From Hoeflea_A sp965249925 (GTDB lineage Bacteria; Pseudomonadota; Alphaproteobacteria; Rhizobiales; Rhizobiaceae), in NCBI GenBank assembly GCA_965249925.1, contig OZ252260.1, positions 2,790,001 through 2,854,000 of the forward strand: a stretch of 64,000 bases of DNA. The letters run 5' to 3'. Numbering within the stretch: the stretch's first letter is position 1; the number at the start of each line of letters is the position of its first letter. Positions 51,089 through 59,225 of this stretch are shown one piece after another. A program made the position numbers and the translations under genes. The notes beneath the pieces were generated by a model, which saw only the letters and a list, made by a program, of their open reading frames with translations, was not told the origin of the DNA and did not search any database.

Positions 51089-51280
51089 TCAAAAACGATC
51101 GTGAAGCACGAACGACTTAATTTCTAGTTCAATGGAACGAGACTGTCCACCTCGGACGGCAGGACCGCCAGATACCGACGACTTTCCGACCACGTTCCTG
51201 TTGAACTCTTCCGCACATGATCGCACCTCATTCACAGACATCCCGTTCAAGGACGAACTTACCCGGGCTCGATCCGACAT
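51089..51280 (-). CDS. 63-residue small protein, first gene of the peptide operon
   Basis: A 63-residue frame (MSDRARVSSSLNGMSVNEVR...SRSIELEIKSFVLHDRF). Charged N-terminal part with a single Cys (VRSCAEEFNRNVVG), a Gly/Ser middle (SSVSGGPAVRGGQ) and a hydrophobic-charged end. It could be a second precursor or an accessory small protein. ATG at 51280 lacks a strong ribosome-binding site; a second ATG 51241 is possible. Its stop is 12 nt before the strongly initiated 24-codon gene. Confidence 0.5.
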   Translation of the reverse strand: MSDRARVSSSLNGMSVNEVRSCAEEFNRNVVGKSSVSGGPAVRGGQSRSIELEIKSFVLHDRF

Positions 51281-51559
51281 CCAAATGCAAAACTGTGTTC
51301 TGTGCTAGACGCGATCCGCTTTCGTTTCTGACGGCCGCTTAGAGCCCAAACTAACTGGTGCTGCACGTTATTCGAGTGTCAGCTTTGGCAGATCGGTCCG
51401 CTACTTCGCAAGTTTTTCGAAGAGGCCGCTGTCGAATTGTACCGGCATTCCTTCGATCTGGTGGTGCCCCTTTTTCCGTGCGCCCGGCCGACTCCAGGGG
51501 CGCCTGCGCTATATGGTGAACGACACGATTCGTTCAATGCTGTTTCGGGATGGTCGACC

Positions 51560-52339
51560 ATGACCAGCGTTTACAGACTGCGCATTTCATCGATCTTCGT
51601 GGCCCTGGCTGGCATGATTGCCAGCAGTGCGACGGCAGTCGCCCAATCTTGCCAAAACGAGTCCTTCGAAGACGACCAGTATATCGTCTGCGGGTTCAAG
51701 CTCGCCGACTCCGACATCCGGCTCTTCTGGCAACAACCGGATGGCGAGCCATACGCGACCTTCGCGACGCTTGCCAACGCTCTCGATCTGGAGGGCATGC
51801 GCCTGGAATTCGCGATGAACGGCGGCATGTATGGCGAAGATCTCAGTCCGATCGGCCTGCATGTGGAAGATGGACAGATAATGCGCGAGGCCAACACGGC
51901 GACCTCCAATCAAAGACCGGAACCGAATTTCTACAAGAAGCCTAATGGCGTCTTCTATATCGGCGACGGGACCGCCGGTGTGATGACGACCGAGGCCTAT
52001 CTCGCCCGTCCGCCGGGAGCACGTTTCGCGACGCAATCCGGGCCTATGCTGGTCATTGACGGCGACTTGCATCCGGCCTTCATCATCGATTCGGATTCCC
52101 GCAAGCCACGCAACGGCGTCTGTGCACCGACTCTTACCGAGGTCCGGTTCGCCATTACCGATGGCAGCGTCAACTTCCACGATTTCGGTCGTTTTGTCCG
52201 CGACCATCTCGGCTGCGACAACGCGCTCTTCCTTGATGGCGGCTCGGCTCCTGGCATCTACGCACCCGAACTCGGCCGCGACGATCCCCCGGGCCATGGC
52301 GGGTATGGCCCGATCATCGGTGTGGTGGGCGGAAAGTAA
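51560..52339 (+). CDS. secreted phosphodiester glycosidase (NAGPA-like)
   Basis: A 259-residue exported protein; signal peptide RISSIFVALAGMIASSATAV. NAGPA-domain motifs are clear: LEFAMNGGMYGEDLSPIGLH near 75, NFYKKPNGVFYIGDGTAGV near 120, FATQSGPMLVIDGDLHPAF near 160, RNGVCAPT near 188 and DNALFLDGGSAPGIYAPEL near 227. The family cleaves phosphodiester-linked sugars such as GlcNAc-1-P, and bacterial members (YigE type) are periplasmic. ATG 51560 precedes the signal peptide directly. It stands alone, transcribed away from the peptide operon. Confidence 0.85.
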   Translation: MTSVYRLRISSIFVALAGMIASSATAVAQSCQNESFEDDQYIVCGFKLADSDIRLFWQQPDGEPYATFATLANALDLEGMRLEFAMNGGMYGEDLSPIGLHVEDGQIMREANTATSNQRPEPNFYKKPNGVFYIGDGTAGVMTTEAYLARPPGARFATQSGPMLVIDGDLHPAFIIDSDSRKPRNGVCAPTLTEVRFAITDGSVNFHDFGRFVRDHLGCDNALFLDGGSAPGIYAPELGRDDPPGHGGYGPIIGVVGGK

Positions 52340-52391
52340 GGCGCTTCCGCGGTATCTGTCAGTAGCCAGGTCGGGGCGATCTGGATGACGT

Positions 52392-52664
52392 TTGACGCTC
52401 GGCGACATTCAGCGCGCCGGCTGGGTGATGGAACCGGAACTGAACCCAGTCGAAAACATCTGGCAATACCTGCTGGCAAACTGGCTATCAAACCGGGTCT
52501 TTGAGGACTATGAAGCCATTGTCGATGTCGGGTGTGAGGCTTGGAACCACCTGATCGATCAACCGAATGTCATCAGATCAATCGGTAAGCGTGAGTGGGG
52601 CAATCTTGAGGGCCGTTGGTATAAGGGATTTTGCTCGCTTGTCTGGGCAGGATCGAACATCTAG
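52392..52664 (+). mobile_element. IS630-family transposase, C-terminal fragment
   Basis: About 77 codons from 52434 encode PELNPVENIWQYLLANWLSN, the region carrying the last DDE residue in IS630 transposases, followed by DVGCEAWNHLIDQPNVIRSI and REWGNLEGRWY. The rest of the transposase is absent. No inverted repeat was identified. Confidence 0.78.
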
Positions 52665-52803
52665 ATCCCTGCAAAGCTTGCGTAAGCGAGTCGCTCACGC
52701 CTTTCGAAGCAGGCGGCACTGGCTGCCCCAAGGCCACCTTTTGCTCGATCTCGTTGATTGATTGTCGGTGCGCCGGACCAGGGGTCCTGGCTTGATTGCA
52801 GGC

Positions 52804-53559
52804 TCAAGTCGACCTTTTGCGTCGCCACCAGGTGTAGAGACCGCTGATGCCGGTGATGACGGCAACTCCGAAGGCATAGACCGGGTTGACCGCCGCGACG
52901 ACATCCGTGACCCGGTCCCAGGCGGTGACCTCGACGGCGATCAGATCGCGGAAGGTGTCGATGGTGATGGGCGGGGAGACCTCGCCGTTCCGTTCGATAT
53001 GAACGAAGACCTGGAGCAGCAGCAGCTTGCCCTTGCCCTGTTCGATCGGCGTCACGGTCCAATCCCAGCGCGTCGGCGCGACGGAGGTGATCAACTTCCG
53101 GTGTGCACCCTTCGGCTCGATGTCGAAGGCCGAACCGGACAGCTCGGCCGACATATGGCGCGTGACCTCGGTCTCCGCCGTCACGAGCTGTCCGTCTAGG
53201 CCAGTGAATTCTTCTTCAGCGTCCGCCTGACCCGACAGGTCGACGATGAGCGCCAGGGGCGTTCGCTCGCCACGAACCATCTCGGTCACTCTATTGTAGG
53301 ACAGCGGTGCCTTCTTGAGCCCGGCAACAATCTCCTCGATATGCAAGCACTCGCCTTCGCCCTCGACGACGCCGAGGAGTGCGCAGGGGTCCCTGAGCTC
53401 CGCGGCCGTCTTTACGTTTAGGTTTATGGTGATTGGACCCGTTGGCACATCTACCGTGACCGTCGGCGGGCTCCACGCGCTGTACAACAGGACGCAGACG
53501 GCCACTACCGCGGCGCAAGCCGCAAGCGAGGCAATCCAGGTCAGCGTACGACGATGCAT
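52804..53559 (-). CDS. bitopic envelope protein of unknown function
   Basis: A 251-residue protein with one hydrophobic segment at each end: LAACAAVVAVCVLLYSAW at residues 12-29 and VYAFGVAVITGISGLYTWW at 227-245, then a basic tail RRKRST. The domain between has two cysteines (DPCALLGVVEGEGECLHIEE) that may form a disulfide and beta-type sequence (LLLQVFVHIERNGEV). The topology suggests a periplasmic domain held at both ends in the inner membrane. No family is recognised. Confidence 0.62.
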   Translation of the reverse strand: MHRRTLTWIASLAACAAVVAVCVLLYSAWSPPTVTVDVPTGPITINLNVKTAAELRDPCALLGVVEGEGECLHIEEIVAGLKKAPLSYNRVTEMVRGERTPLALIVDLSGQADAEEEFTGLDGQLVTAETEVTRHMSAELSGSAFDIEPKGAHRKLITSVAPTRWDWTVTPIEQGKGKLLLLQVFVHIERNGEVSPPITIDTFRDLIAVEVTAWDRVTDVVAAVNPVYAFGVAVITGISGLYTWWRRKRST

Positions 53560-53913
53560 TCAGCCTATCCGCCCAGACACTTTGTCAGACCGCTGTAACG
53601 ATCAATGCTACGCGCTAGGTCGGATCCGTGTAAACATCGTTTTACACATGGACACCTTCTTTGGTCAGTAAACGATTACGGTGGTGGTGGCCAACTGTGG
53701 CGGGCAATTCTGTGGGCGGGGGTGGGAGATCCCGGTGCAACGACTGATCGGGCGAGGGTTATTTCATCATCGGTGATGAGCGTGTGCAGCGGCGGTTGCG
53801 CTGTGAAGCATGCGGGTACCTTGGCGGCCGGTTTGCGTTTCGGCCGCCGAGTATGAGCGGGTGAGCGCTCCTGCCGTTGGGCGGCGGATTTTTTCAGCCG
53901 CCGCACAGTTTCG
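53560..53913. other. non-coding interval
   Basis: About 350 nt, no gene supported. The end near 53870-53905 (GGGCGGCGGATTTTTTCAGCCGCC) contains a GGCGGATTTTTTCAGCCGCC-type hairpin that may terminate the minus-strand gene stopping at 53914. Confidence 0.4.
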
Positions 53914-54354
53914 CTACTCGATAATCACGGTAACGAGTTCTCGGTCATAATCTCTCACCCAATTGTAATTCTCCAAGAATCCGGGGAGCGTGTCCTTGTC
54001 AAGTGAAACACAAATCTCTTCGTCAGTTACAATAATGGATTGTGGCTGCTCTCCGTCTGGGTCGATCACTATCGTAATTTCGAAGTATGGGAACTGCTCC
54101 CGCAGCGATCTCGATTCTTCGAAGATTGAGATCACTGATCGGCAGATTTGTTTGAAGTACATCAGGTGGCTGTTGCCAGTTAAGTGGTGATCCACCATGC
54201 TCAGGAAAAGAGCCCACTCTCCGTGCGTGTCCAGCGCCTTACTCACTGTCCTCTGGACGACAGGGTGAGTGGTGTTCCATAGCTCCTTATCGAATTTTTC
54301 CAATTGAGCTTCCATTTTGGGGCTAACAAATTCGGGATTTTCTTCCAACAACAT
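53914..54354 (-). CDS. hypothetical cytoplasmic protein
   Basis: A 146-residue acidic protein, helical in its first half (KMEAQLEKFDKELWNTTHPV, VSKALDTHGEWALFLSMVDH) and beta-rich in its second (FEITIVIDPDGEQPQSIIVT). No motif is recognised. It is the last of four small genes on the minus strand that are spaced by fewer than 35 nt or overlap. Confidence 0.52.
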   Translation of the reverse strand: MLLEENPEFVSPKMEAQLEKFDKELWNTTHPVVQRTVSKALDTHGEWALFLSMVDHHLTGNSHLMYFKQICRSVISIFEESRSLREQFPYFEITIVIDPDGEQPQSIIVTDEEICVSLDKDTLPGFLENYNWVRDYDRELVTVIIE

Positions 54355-54371
54355 CGCTCCCTTCGTTTACG

Positions 54372-54569
54372 TTATCTCGACGATGTGATTGTCGCCTTCC
54401 GGTAACGTCCATCCAGGATGCAGGTCGCTAACTTTCCCGCGATAGGTGTCCAATCGCCAACGCCGCGCCACTCGTCTGAGCCGCCGGCTAGGTAGATGAC
54501 AAACGCGTCATCGGGCATTTGAGCAAGCTTTTCGCGAAGTTCGGCGACTGTCATTGGCACTGATGCCAT
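54372..54569 (-). CDS. small hypothetical protein
   Basis: A 65-residue protein, MASVPMTVAELREKLAQMPD then DAFVIYLAGGSDEWRGVGD. ATG 54567-54569 has AGGAG eight bases upstream, which beats a GTG at 54605 that overlaps the previous gene. The TVAELREKLAQMPDDA start resembles small phage-type proteins that begin with a T(V/I)xELRxxLxxxPDD motif. Function unknown. Confidence 0.55.
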   Translation of the reverse strand: MASVPMTVAELREKLAQMPDDAFVIYLAGGSDEWRGVGDWTPIAGKLATCILDGRYRKATITSSR

Positions 54570-54601
54570 GGCCTTGGCTCCTAGTGTAATGTGTTCGGTT
54601 T

Positions 54602-54850
54602 TCACTTGAACCAGTGTTTGTGCATGGACCTCAAAAACTCAGGCGCTATTGGATAGCCAGACTTGCTTCCAATTACAGAGTCGATGCTGCAGCGTGGACA
54701 AATTGCAGTCTTACCGTCGTCAGTCCACTCGGTGATCTCTTCGGGCCTGAAGACTGACATACAGTAGAAACAACCGCACACTTCACTGGCAACAATCTCC
54801 TCGCGGTGCTCAATGGAGTGATTGTGTGCAGCGACTATGTCGTCCGTCAT
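54602..54850 (-). CDS. small zinc-ribbon cytoplasmic protein
   Basis: An 82-residue protein of a conserved family often labelled 'cytoplasmic protein'. It has HNHSIEHREEIVASEVCGCF, FYCMSVFRPEEITEWTD, TAICPRCSIDSVIGSKSGYP and EFLRSMHKHWF. Two CxxC pairs (CGCFYC and CPRC) make a likely zinc ribbon. Length is full for the family. Role unknown. Confidence 0.75.
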   Translation of the reverse strand: MTDDIVAAHNHSIEHREEIVASEVCGCFYCMSVFRPEEITEWTDDGKTAICPRCSIDSVIGSKSGYPIAPEFLRSMHKHWFK

Positions 54851-54865
54851 CAATTCTCTGCGCTC

Positions 54866-55126
54866 CTATGATTCCCGGTCGGGGTTTTCTCCCGACTGAG
54901 CCTTTTTCGATTTTCCCCGTTTGTAATCAAGCCAGTCATAGATCAGAGCCGCAGGGAAGCCGAATACCGCAGCCATATATGCCGCAATTGAATATCTGGA
55001 ATCATGCACCCAATGCGGCAGATAGATAATCAATCCCCAAATTATGGCGACTATAATTGCCGTGACCAAAATGCTCTTCCGTTTTAGGCGCCAAAAATCA
55101 GACAGACTTGTATCAGTGCCTGACAT
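54866..55126 (-). CDS. small membrane protein
   Basis: An 86-residue protein from ATG 55124-55126 (MSGTDTSLSDFWRLKRKS). Two hydrophobic segments follow: ILVTAIIVAIIWGLIIYLP and SIAAYMAAVFGFPAALIYDW, then a basic tail. The longer frame upstream overlaps the sunset-domain remnant and is not used. Function unknown. Confidence 0.55.
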   Translation of the reverse strand: MSGTDTSLSDFWRLKRKSILVTAIIVAIIWGLIIYLPHWVHDSRYSIAAYMAAVFGFPAALIYDWLDYKRGKSKKAQSGENPDRES

Positions 55127-55181
55127 TGATCCCGCTCCTACGTTGATACGGTCGAATATTCCGCAGTCGGATGGCTTCGGC

Positions 55182-55313
55182 CTATCGCCCCCAAACCGGC
55201 GCCCGCCATCCGGCATCCAGCGCCTCCCGCTCGCTACAGAACCACCGCTCGCCCTTGTCCGTCGAGATCTTCGTCCGAGTATACCAGCGCGACCACGGCC
55301 CGTGGTAGATCAT
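55182..55313 (-). pseudogene. sunset-domain remnant
   Basis: A 43-codon frame, MIYHGPWSRWYTRTKISTDK followed by GERWFCSEREALDAGWRAP. This is the sunset domain, a short zinc-free cysteine-containing module that usually closes longer secreted proteins, including thermonuclease-like ones. An in-frame stop lies three codons upstream of the ATG and no carrier domain precedes it, so it is probably the orphaned end of a lost gene. Confidence 0.6.
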
Positions 55314-55463
55314 CCCATTGTTGAGCTAGGAGACTTCCGATTTGGAAGGAGCATAGGCGCAAAAACGGCGACCGTTCAACTTCATACTAGCGTTTGAGTT
55401 GGCTTAGTAATGAGGCTGAAGTTATAAGACAATCTTGAGCCGCCAAAGCCTAGAAAGTGGACC

Positions 55464-56381
55464 ATGATCAAAACGTATGTCCTGATCATATTTTGCACTC
55501 TTATAATTTCATCGCTAAGCAATGCCCAGGCAATTGAAATCAACGAATGGAGGGTCGGTCTGGGGTACTCATATAGGGGGGAAACCACATTGCTTGATCA
55601 AGAATTGAGTCGAGTGAGTGTGAACCATGAGATCCAGAGACAAGTGCCGGCGCTCCCACTAAACTGCTTTAACGGTTCAGGTGTAACGGCTGTGAATGAT
55701 CTGCCCGTGAGATCTAGAAAAGACATACTTGGGCTGGTTTCTGCTTTTGCGTATATGGGGCTAGATTTGACATTGGAATGCGGCGATCATTCTATCGATG
55801 TTTCACCATTTATTGAAGCAAGCGAGGACGGTACCGAATGGTTCATTTTCAATAATCCAACGCCATACTTTCTTAATATTGTGCTTTACAGCTACCTAAA
55901 AAGAACCGTTGTAAGCCAAGATGATGCAACAAATACAAATCATAATTATATAAGGGAAGGAAACGTTTTCGGATCTGGTAGCGTTGAAATAATCCGAGAT
56001 AGCGATCTAATGTTTAGAATGGGGGTGGTATCTCGGTGGTTTGTAGTTGCAATCCCAACGCCAAATATAGAAGTCAATCAGTATTTGAGTGAGGCGATAA
56101 AATCTATAGAGGTGAAGCGGTTCGTTGTTACATCTACAACAATTACTGGAGATGTTGAACGCAAATACGTATGGGTAAGGCTTAATAAGATCAGCGCTGA
56201 GGATTTCTTTACAACTGCAAAGACAGCCACGCTATACGCGCTTCAATTGAGCTCCGCGGCTTATGCGGTCGAGCACAGACTCAACGAGTTCGAGTTACGA
56301 TCCCAAGACCCAAACAGCGTCAACTGGGTTGAAGGAATTGCCCAAGAGTACTTGACTGACGACTTTGGCAAAACTCGGTAG
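55464..56381 (+). CDS. secreted protein of unknown function, low GC
   Basis: A 305-residue exported protein; signal peptide YVLIIFCTLIISSLSNAQA. The mature part is mixed beta and helix (WRVGLGYSYRGETTLLDQEL; DLTLECGDHSIDVSPFIEAS) with two cysteines (PLNCFNGSG and LECGDH). AT-rich codon use contrasts with the left flank and suggests recent transfer. No family is recognised; an in-text GLGYSYRG string recalls PDZ-like peptide loops but without support. Confidence 0.6.
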   Translation: MIKTYVLIIFCTLIISSLSNAQAIEINEWRVGLGYSYRGETTLLDQELSRVSVNHEIQRQVPALPLNCFNGSGVTAVNDLPVRSRKDILGLVSAFAYMGLDLTLECGDHSIDVSPFIEASEDGTEWFIFNNPTPYFLNIVLYSYLKRTVVSQDDATNTNHNYIREGNVFGSGSVEIIRDSDLMFRMGVVSRWFVVAIPTPNIEVNQYLSEAIKSIEVKRFVVTSTTITGDVERKYVWVRLNKISAEDFFTTAKTATLYALQLSSAAYAVEHRLNEFELRSQDPNSVNWVEGIAQEYLTDDFGKTR

Positions 56382-56804
56382 TTAGAAGTGCGTGGAGGGC
56401 TCACGAAATAAGGCGCGATCATTCCAAAACAATATGGCCACCCCACGCCGAATAAGGGGTGATCGTATTCTGAGCCTTTTGATTCAATAAAAACTCCTTG
56501 GCGAGGTCCCAAGCGCTGAGTTTCCGTAGTCAATCCCAGTGACTTAGAGCCTCCCCACATGCTCCCAAATCCACTTCTTCCGCCTCGGACAGTTGCTTTT
56601 TGCCTCGAGGCGTCTCAAGCTCTTGAACAACTTCTTTGCAGCTCGCGGGTTGTCAGAGGATGGTCACCGTACTTTCCGATGTCTGTAAGCCAGATGACTC
56701 CGAATACGATAGCAATGAACACGATCATCACCCGAGATTTATCCACTTAATCAGTTGGGCGGTCCCCGCGCTGAGGACGCGGGAACCGTCGAATAAAATA
56801 TGAC
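56382..56804. other. non-coding interval with a hairpin
   Basis: A 63-codon plus-strand frame at 56559 has no convincing features. GGTCCCCGCG (56761-56770) and CGCGGGAACC (56778-56787) form a strong stem with one mismatch, 18 nt after the stop of the minus-strand gene at 56805, where it may act as a terminator. Confidence 0.45.
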
Positions 56805-57302
56805 CTACGCCGCGTCCGGATGTCCGTAGACCAGCCGCGCATCGGCATCCGAAATGTTGACGGTTTGCTGTTGCCCGGGCTCGTAGGAGCCGATGACTTT
56901 GTGCACCGCAAGCAGGTCATTGCAGTCGATGCGAAACTGCAGTTTCGGGTTCAACTGCTCCGCGATGACGATCGGCGTTACATCGCCCCTCATTGTCCCG
57001 CCGAACTGGTAGCCGGGCCAGGGAGCCAACACCAGCCGCTTGAGCAGGATGTTGCTGTTGTGGTTCTCTGGCAACCGGTGCTTGAAGAACAGGCAAACAA
57101 AGTCGCCGGGCGTGTAGGGTACCAGTGGCGACAGAACAGCGAAGTGCCCTGCCCTAAAGTGTGGCACCATACAGTCGCCCTCGAGCTTGAGCGCGTAAAT
57201 TTTCGGCATCAGATCAGGCCGGAAACAAGCGCCGTCATCTTCAATGCCGTCATTTGCGTTTGCGGTTTGGTTCTCGTCCTTGGTATGCTGTTGAACAGTC
57301 AT
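56805..57302 (-). CDS. S24 (LexA-like) domain protein with Cys at the nucleophile position
   Basis: A 165-residue protein from ATG 57300-57302. KIYALKLEGDCMVPHFRAGH followed by FAVLSPLVPYTPGDFVCLFF is the S24/LexA C-terminal domain. Where the family has GDSM the sequence has GDCM, so the catalytic Ser is Cys. A Lys in ILLKRLVLAPWP may be the general base. There is no N-terminal HTH, so it is not a complete repressor. It is probably a phage-type regulator relative; activity is doubtful. Confidence 0.65.
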   Translation of the reverse strand: MTVQQHTKDENQTANANDGIEDDGACFRPDLMPKIYALKLEGDCMVPHFRAGHFAVLSPLVPYTPGDFVCLFFKHRLPENHNSNILLKRLVLAPWPGYQFGGTMRGDVTPIVIAEQLNPKLQFRIDCNDLLAVHKVIGSYEPGQQQTVNISDADARLVYGHPDAA

Positions 57303-57373
57303 GTCTCGCCTCCATTGGTTGAACGTGATCAGGACCGGGACAAGCGTGCCAGCGCTTACCCGGTCCGCTGCTT

Positions 57374-57664
57374 TCAGGCCGCTTGCTGGTAGTCGGCCAG
57401 TGCTTCGTCGAATCTCTCCTGTGTGTTTGTGTCTTCCATCAGTTCCGCGGCCAACTCGCGGAACCACTTCACCATGGCAGGATCGTCGCACCGCTCGTTG
57501 AGGCGGATGACGCCCTCACCGTCGACAAGCTCGACGTCGATGCCAACGACCACGAAGCCATAACCAGGATCGTGCTCAAGCGATGCAACGCCGCTGACGA
57601 ACGCTACCGGCTTGCCTTCGATGCGGATCGGAAGCTCTTCGAAATGATATTGGTAGTCGAACAT
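57374..57664 (-). CDS. hypothetical protein
   Basis: A 96-residue acidic protein from ATG 57662-57664: MFDYQYHFEELPIRIEGKPV, then SLEHDPGYGFVVVGIDVELV and a helical end (FRELAAELMEDTNTQERFDE). Beta-rich first half. It is divergent from an HTH gene only 46 nt away, so the HTH protein may regulate it. No family is recognised. Confidence 0.55.
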   Translation of the reverse strand: MFDYQYHFEELPIRIEGKPVAFVSGVASLEHDPGYGFVVVGIDVELVDGEGVIRLNERCDDPAMVKWFRELAAELMEDTNTQERFDEALADYQQAA

Positions 57665-57710
57665 GCTTGCCCTGCCTTGAGTGTCCGTTACTGATAGACT
57701 AGATATAGAT

Positions 57711-58007
57711 ATGGCTAGGCTGTGTGTCAATACACCGTCTAGCGTTTTAGCTAGATTAGATATAGGTGAAGGCTTGATTACGGGTGAGCAAATACGCGCA
57801 GCAAGGATGTTGCTCCGTTGGAAGGCAACGGATCTGTCAGAGCAATCGGGGGTTAGCTATGCCACCGTCCAGCGCATCGATTCGTCAACGGGCGAACCAC
57901 CTGGACGGTATGAAACGATAGAGCGGGTGAAGCGGACACTGGAGGCCGCTGGTATCGAGTTCATCGACAGCAACGGCGGCGGACCCGGTGTGCGGCTGCG
58001 GAAGTAG
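57711..58007 (+). CDS. XRE-family HTH regulator
   Basis: A 98-residue protein from ATG 57711. A Cro/CI-type HTH is clear at residues 24-80: ITGEQIRAARMLLRWKATDL, then SEQSGVSYATVQRIDSSTG and ERVKRTLEAAGIEFIDSNG, with the last part typical of the one-domain phage-type regulators whose helix ends in EAAGIEFI. It probably controls the divergent neighbour and itself. Confidence 0.82.
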   Translation: MARLCVNTPSSVLARLDIGEGLITGEQIRAARMLLRWKATDLSEQSGVSYATVQRIDSSTGEPPGRYETIERVKRTLEAAGIEFIDSNGGGPGVRLRK

Positions 58008-58385
58008 CGCGGAGGGTCTGCAAATCTACTGAAGCTCTCCACCGCTGGAAAACACCTGCTGAATTCCATCCACACCGCCCGTGAAAGCCCTGCCAGCCCG
58101 GTTGTGCACGTCACTCTGACCATGGCAAAACAAGCACGGGAGGGATACGCCAGCTTGGCGCGCAGTGTCTTCGACCGACCAAGCGCCCTATCCGCACTAC
58201 AAGCTGGAATGGAAGGAGCCCAAGGCCAGTGTATTAAGTCAAGGTGGCGCTCGATCGCCTAGCTGAAGGTGATGCCTGCCGGGAAACCGCTTTCGATATG
58301 GCGTGTCGCATTCAACGATTTCGCGGCTTCAGAACCCGGCTGATACAGAATACAGGTGAAGTGTAACAGAGTCTGGAAATACGCC
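58008..58385. other. non-coding interval
   Basis: No gene with a start is seen. A plus-strand frame of about 75 codons to 58262 (KLSTAGKHLLNSIHTARESP..., then REGYASLARSVFDRPSALS) is weakly protein-like and may be the tail of a lost gene. Confidence 0.35.
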
Positions 58386-58589
58386 ATGCCAACAATCCCG
58401 ATCATCACTGTTGTGCTCGCCCTAGCGATTGTTTTATCCACGGCACATACAACTGTATTAGCGGAAGACCCTTCAACATTTGCGTGTGGAACCCATTTCA
58501 AGGTCCAGCGGTCCTTCAGGACCAACTTCTTCTGCAGCTCGAGAAAAGAGGCCGAATGTGAGGCCGATGGCCACACCGGCCCCTGCTAG
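58386..58589 (+). CDS. small secreted Cys-containing peptide
   Basis: A 67-residue frame. The signal-like N-terminus (MPTIPIITVVLALAIVLSTA) ends near VLAE. The mature 43 residues have four cysteines (TFACGTHF, NFFCSS, AECEADGHTGPC), allowing two disulfides. No family is recognised. Ribosome-binding site is weak. Confidence 0.45.
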   Translation: MPTIPIITVVLALAIVLSTAHTTVLAEDPSTFACGTHFKVQRSFRTNFFCSSRKEAECEADGHTGPC

Positions 58590-58736
58590 GCGATGTGAGC
58601 AGACAAAGCGGAGGCAACTCGGCTATTGGAGTAAACGAGACCGGAAAGTGTACCTTGGTTTCCAGCCTCTACTCCCGTGTTATTCTCAAAATCGACTGTG
58701 AATGGAAACGAGAATCAAAGCGGGCGTCGACAAGAG

Positions 58737-59210
58737 ATGATAAGGTATTTTTTCGCATCTTTCATGACAGCATTTGCGTGTTCAAGCCAGCCTGCCGCAG
58801 GTGACACAATCATCGAGAAACGCATTGCATCTGAAAACCCATGCAAAGGCCTGAAAGTCAAGATAGGATTCTTCACGGTCGGAATTGACAAACTGAAGGA
58901 TGTTACAGTCGAGGATGTGTTTGTGTCACTGGTAGGCAACGAGTTATCCGCCACGTTGAACGGTGGCCTTGCCTGTAAAACATCAGACGCAGCCGCGATT
59001 CAAGCTGACGCGTCGGTGCACATATTTGCCTCGGCCAGGGCAACGCTTGACACCTGTGAGGTATCTGAGGCTTCCGTAAGACTGAGCAAGTTTGGAGGCT
59101 CCCAATCCGGCGCGTTGAAAGCTTTCTCTGGAACAATCGAAGGCCTGCTTGAGGAAGAAATCACCATTGGTCTTCGGGATGCCTGTCTGGTCTTCAGGAG
59201 CGGGCAATAG
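58737..59210 (+). CDS. secreted protein of unknown function
   Basis: A 157-residue exported protein from ATG 58737 (MIRYFFASFMTAFACSSQPA). The mature domain has beta-rich, alternating sequence (VKIGFFTVGIDKLKDVTVED, VSLVGNELSATLNGGLACKT) and four cysteines at NPCKG, LACKT, DTCEVS and DACLVF. This pattern suggests a disulfide-stabilised beta fold. It is followed 15 nt later by a membrane protein gene, so they may act as a pair. No family is recognised. Confidence 0.6.
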   Translation: MIRYFFASFMTAFACSSQPAAGDTIIEKRIASENPCKGLKVKIGFFTVGIDKLKDVTVEDVFVSLVGNELSATLNGGLACKTSDAAAIQADASVHIFASARATLDTCEVSEASVRLSKFGGSQSGALKAFSGTIEGLLEEEITIGLRDACLVFRSGQ

Positions 59211-59225
59211 CCAGGATTTATTACC

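Noticed and set aside
51587..52408. 273-codon minus-strand frame antisense to the phosphodiester glycosidase
   Set aside because: Antisense shadow; the plus-strand gene has a signal peptide and full NAGPA motifs.
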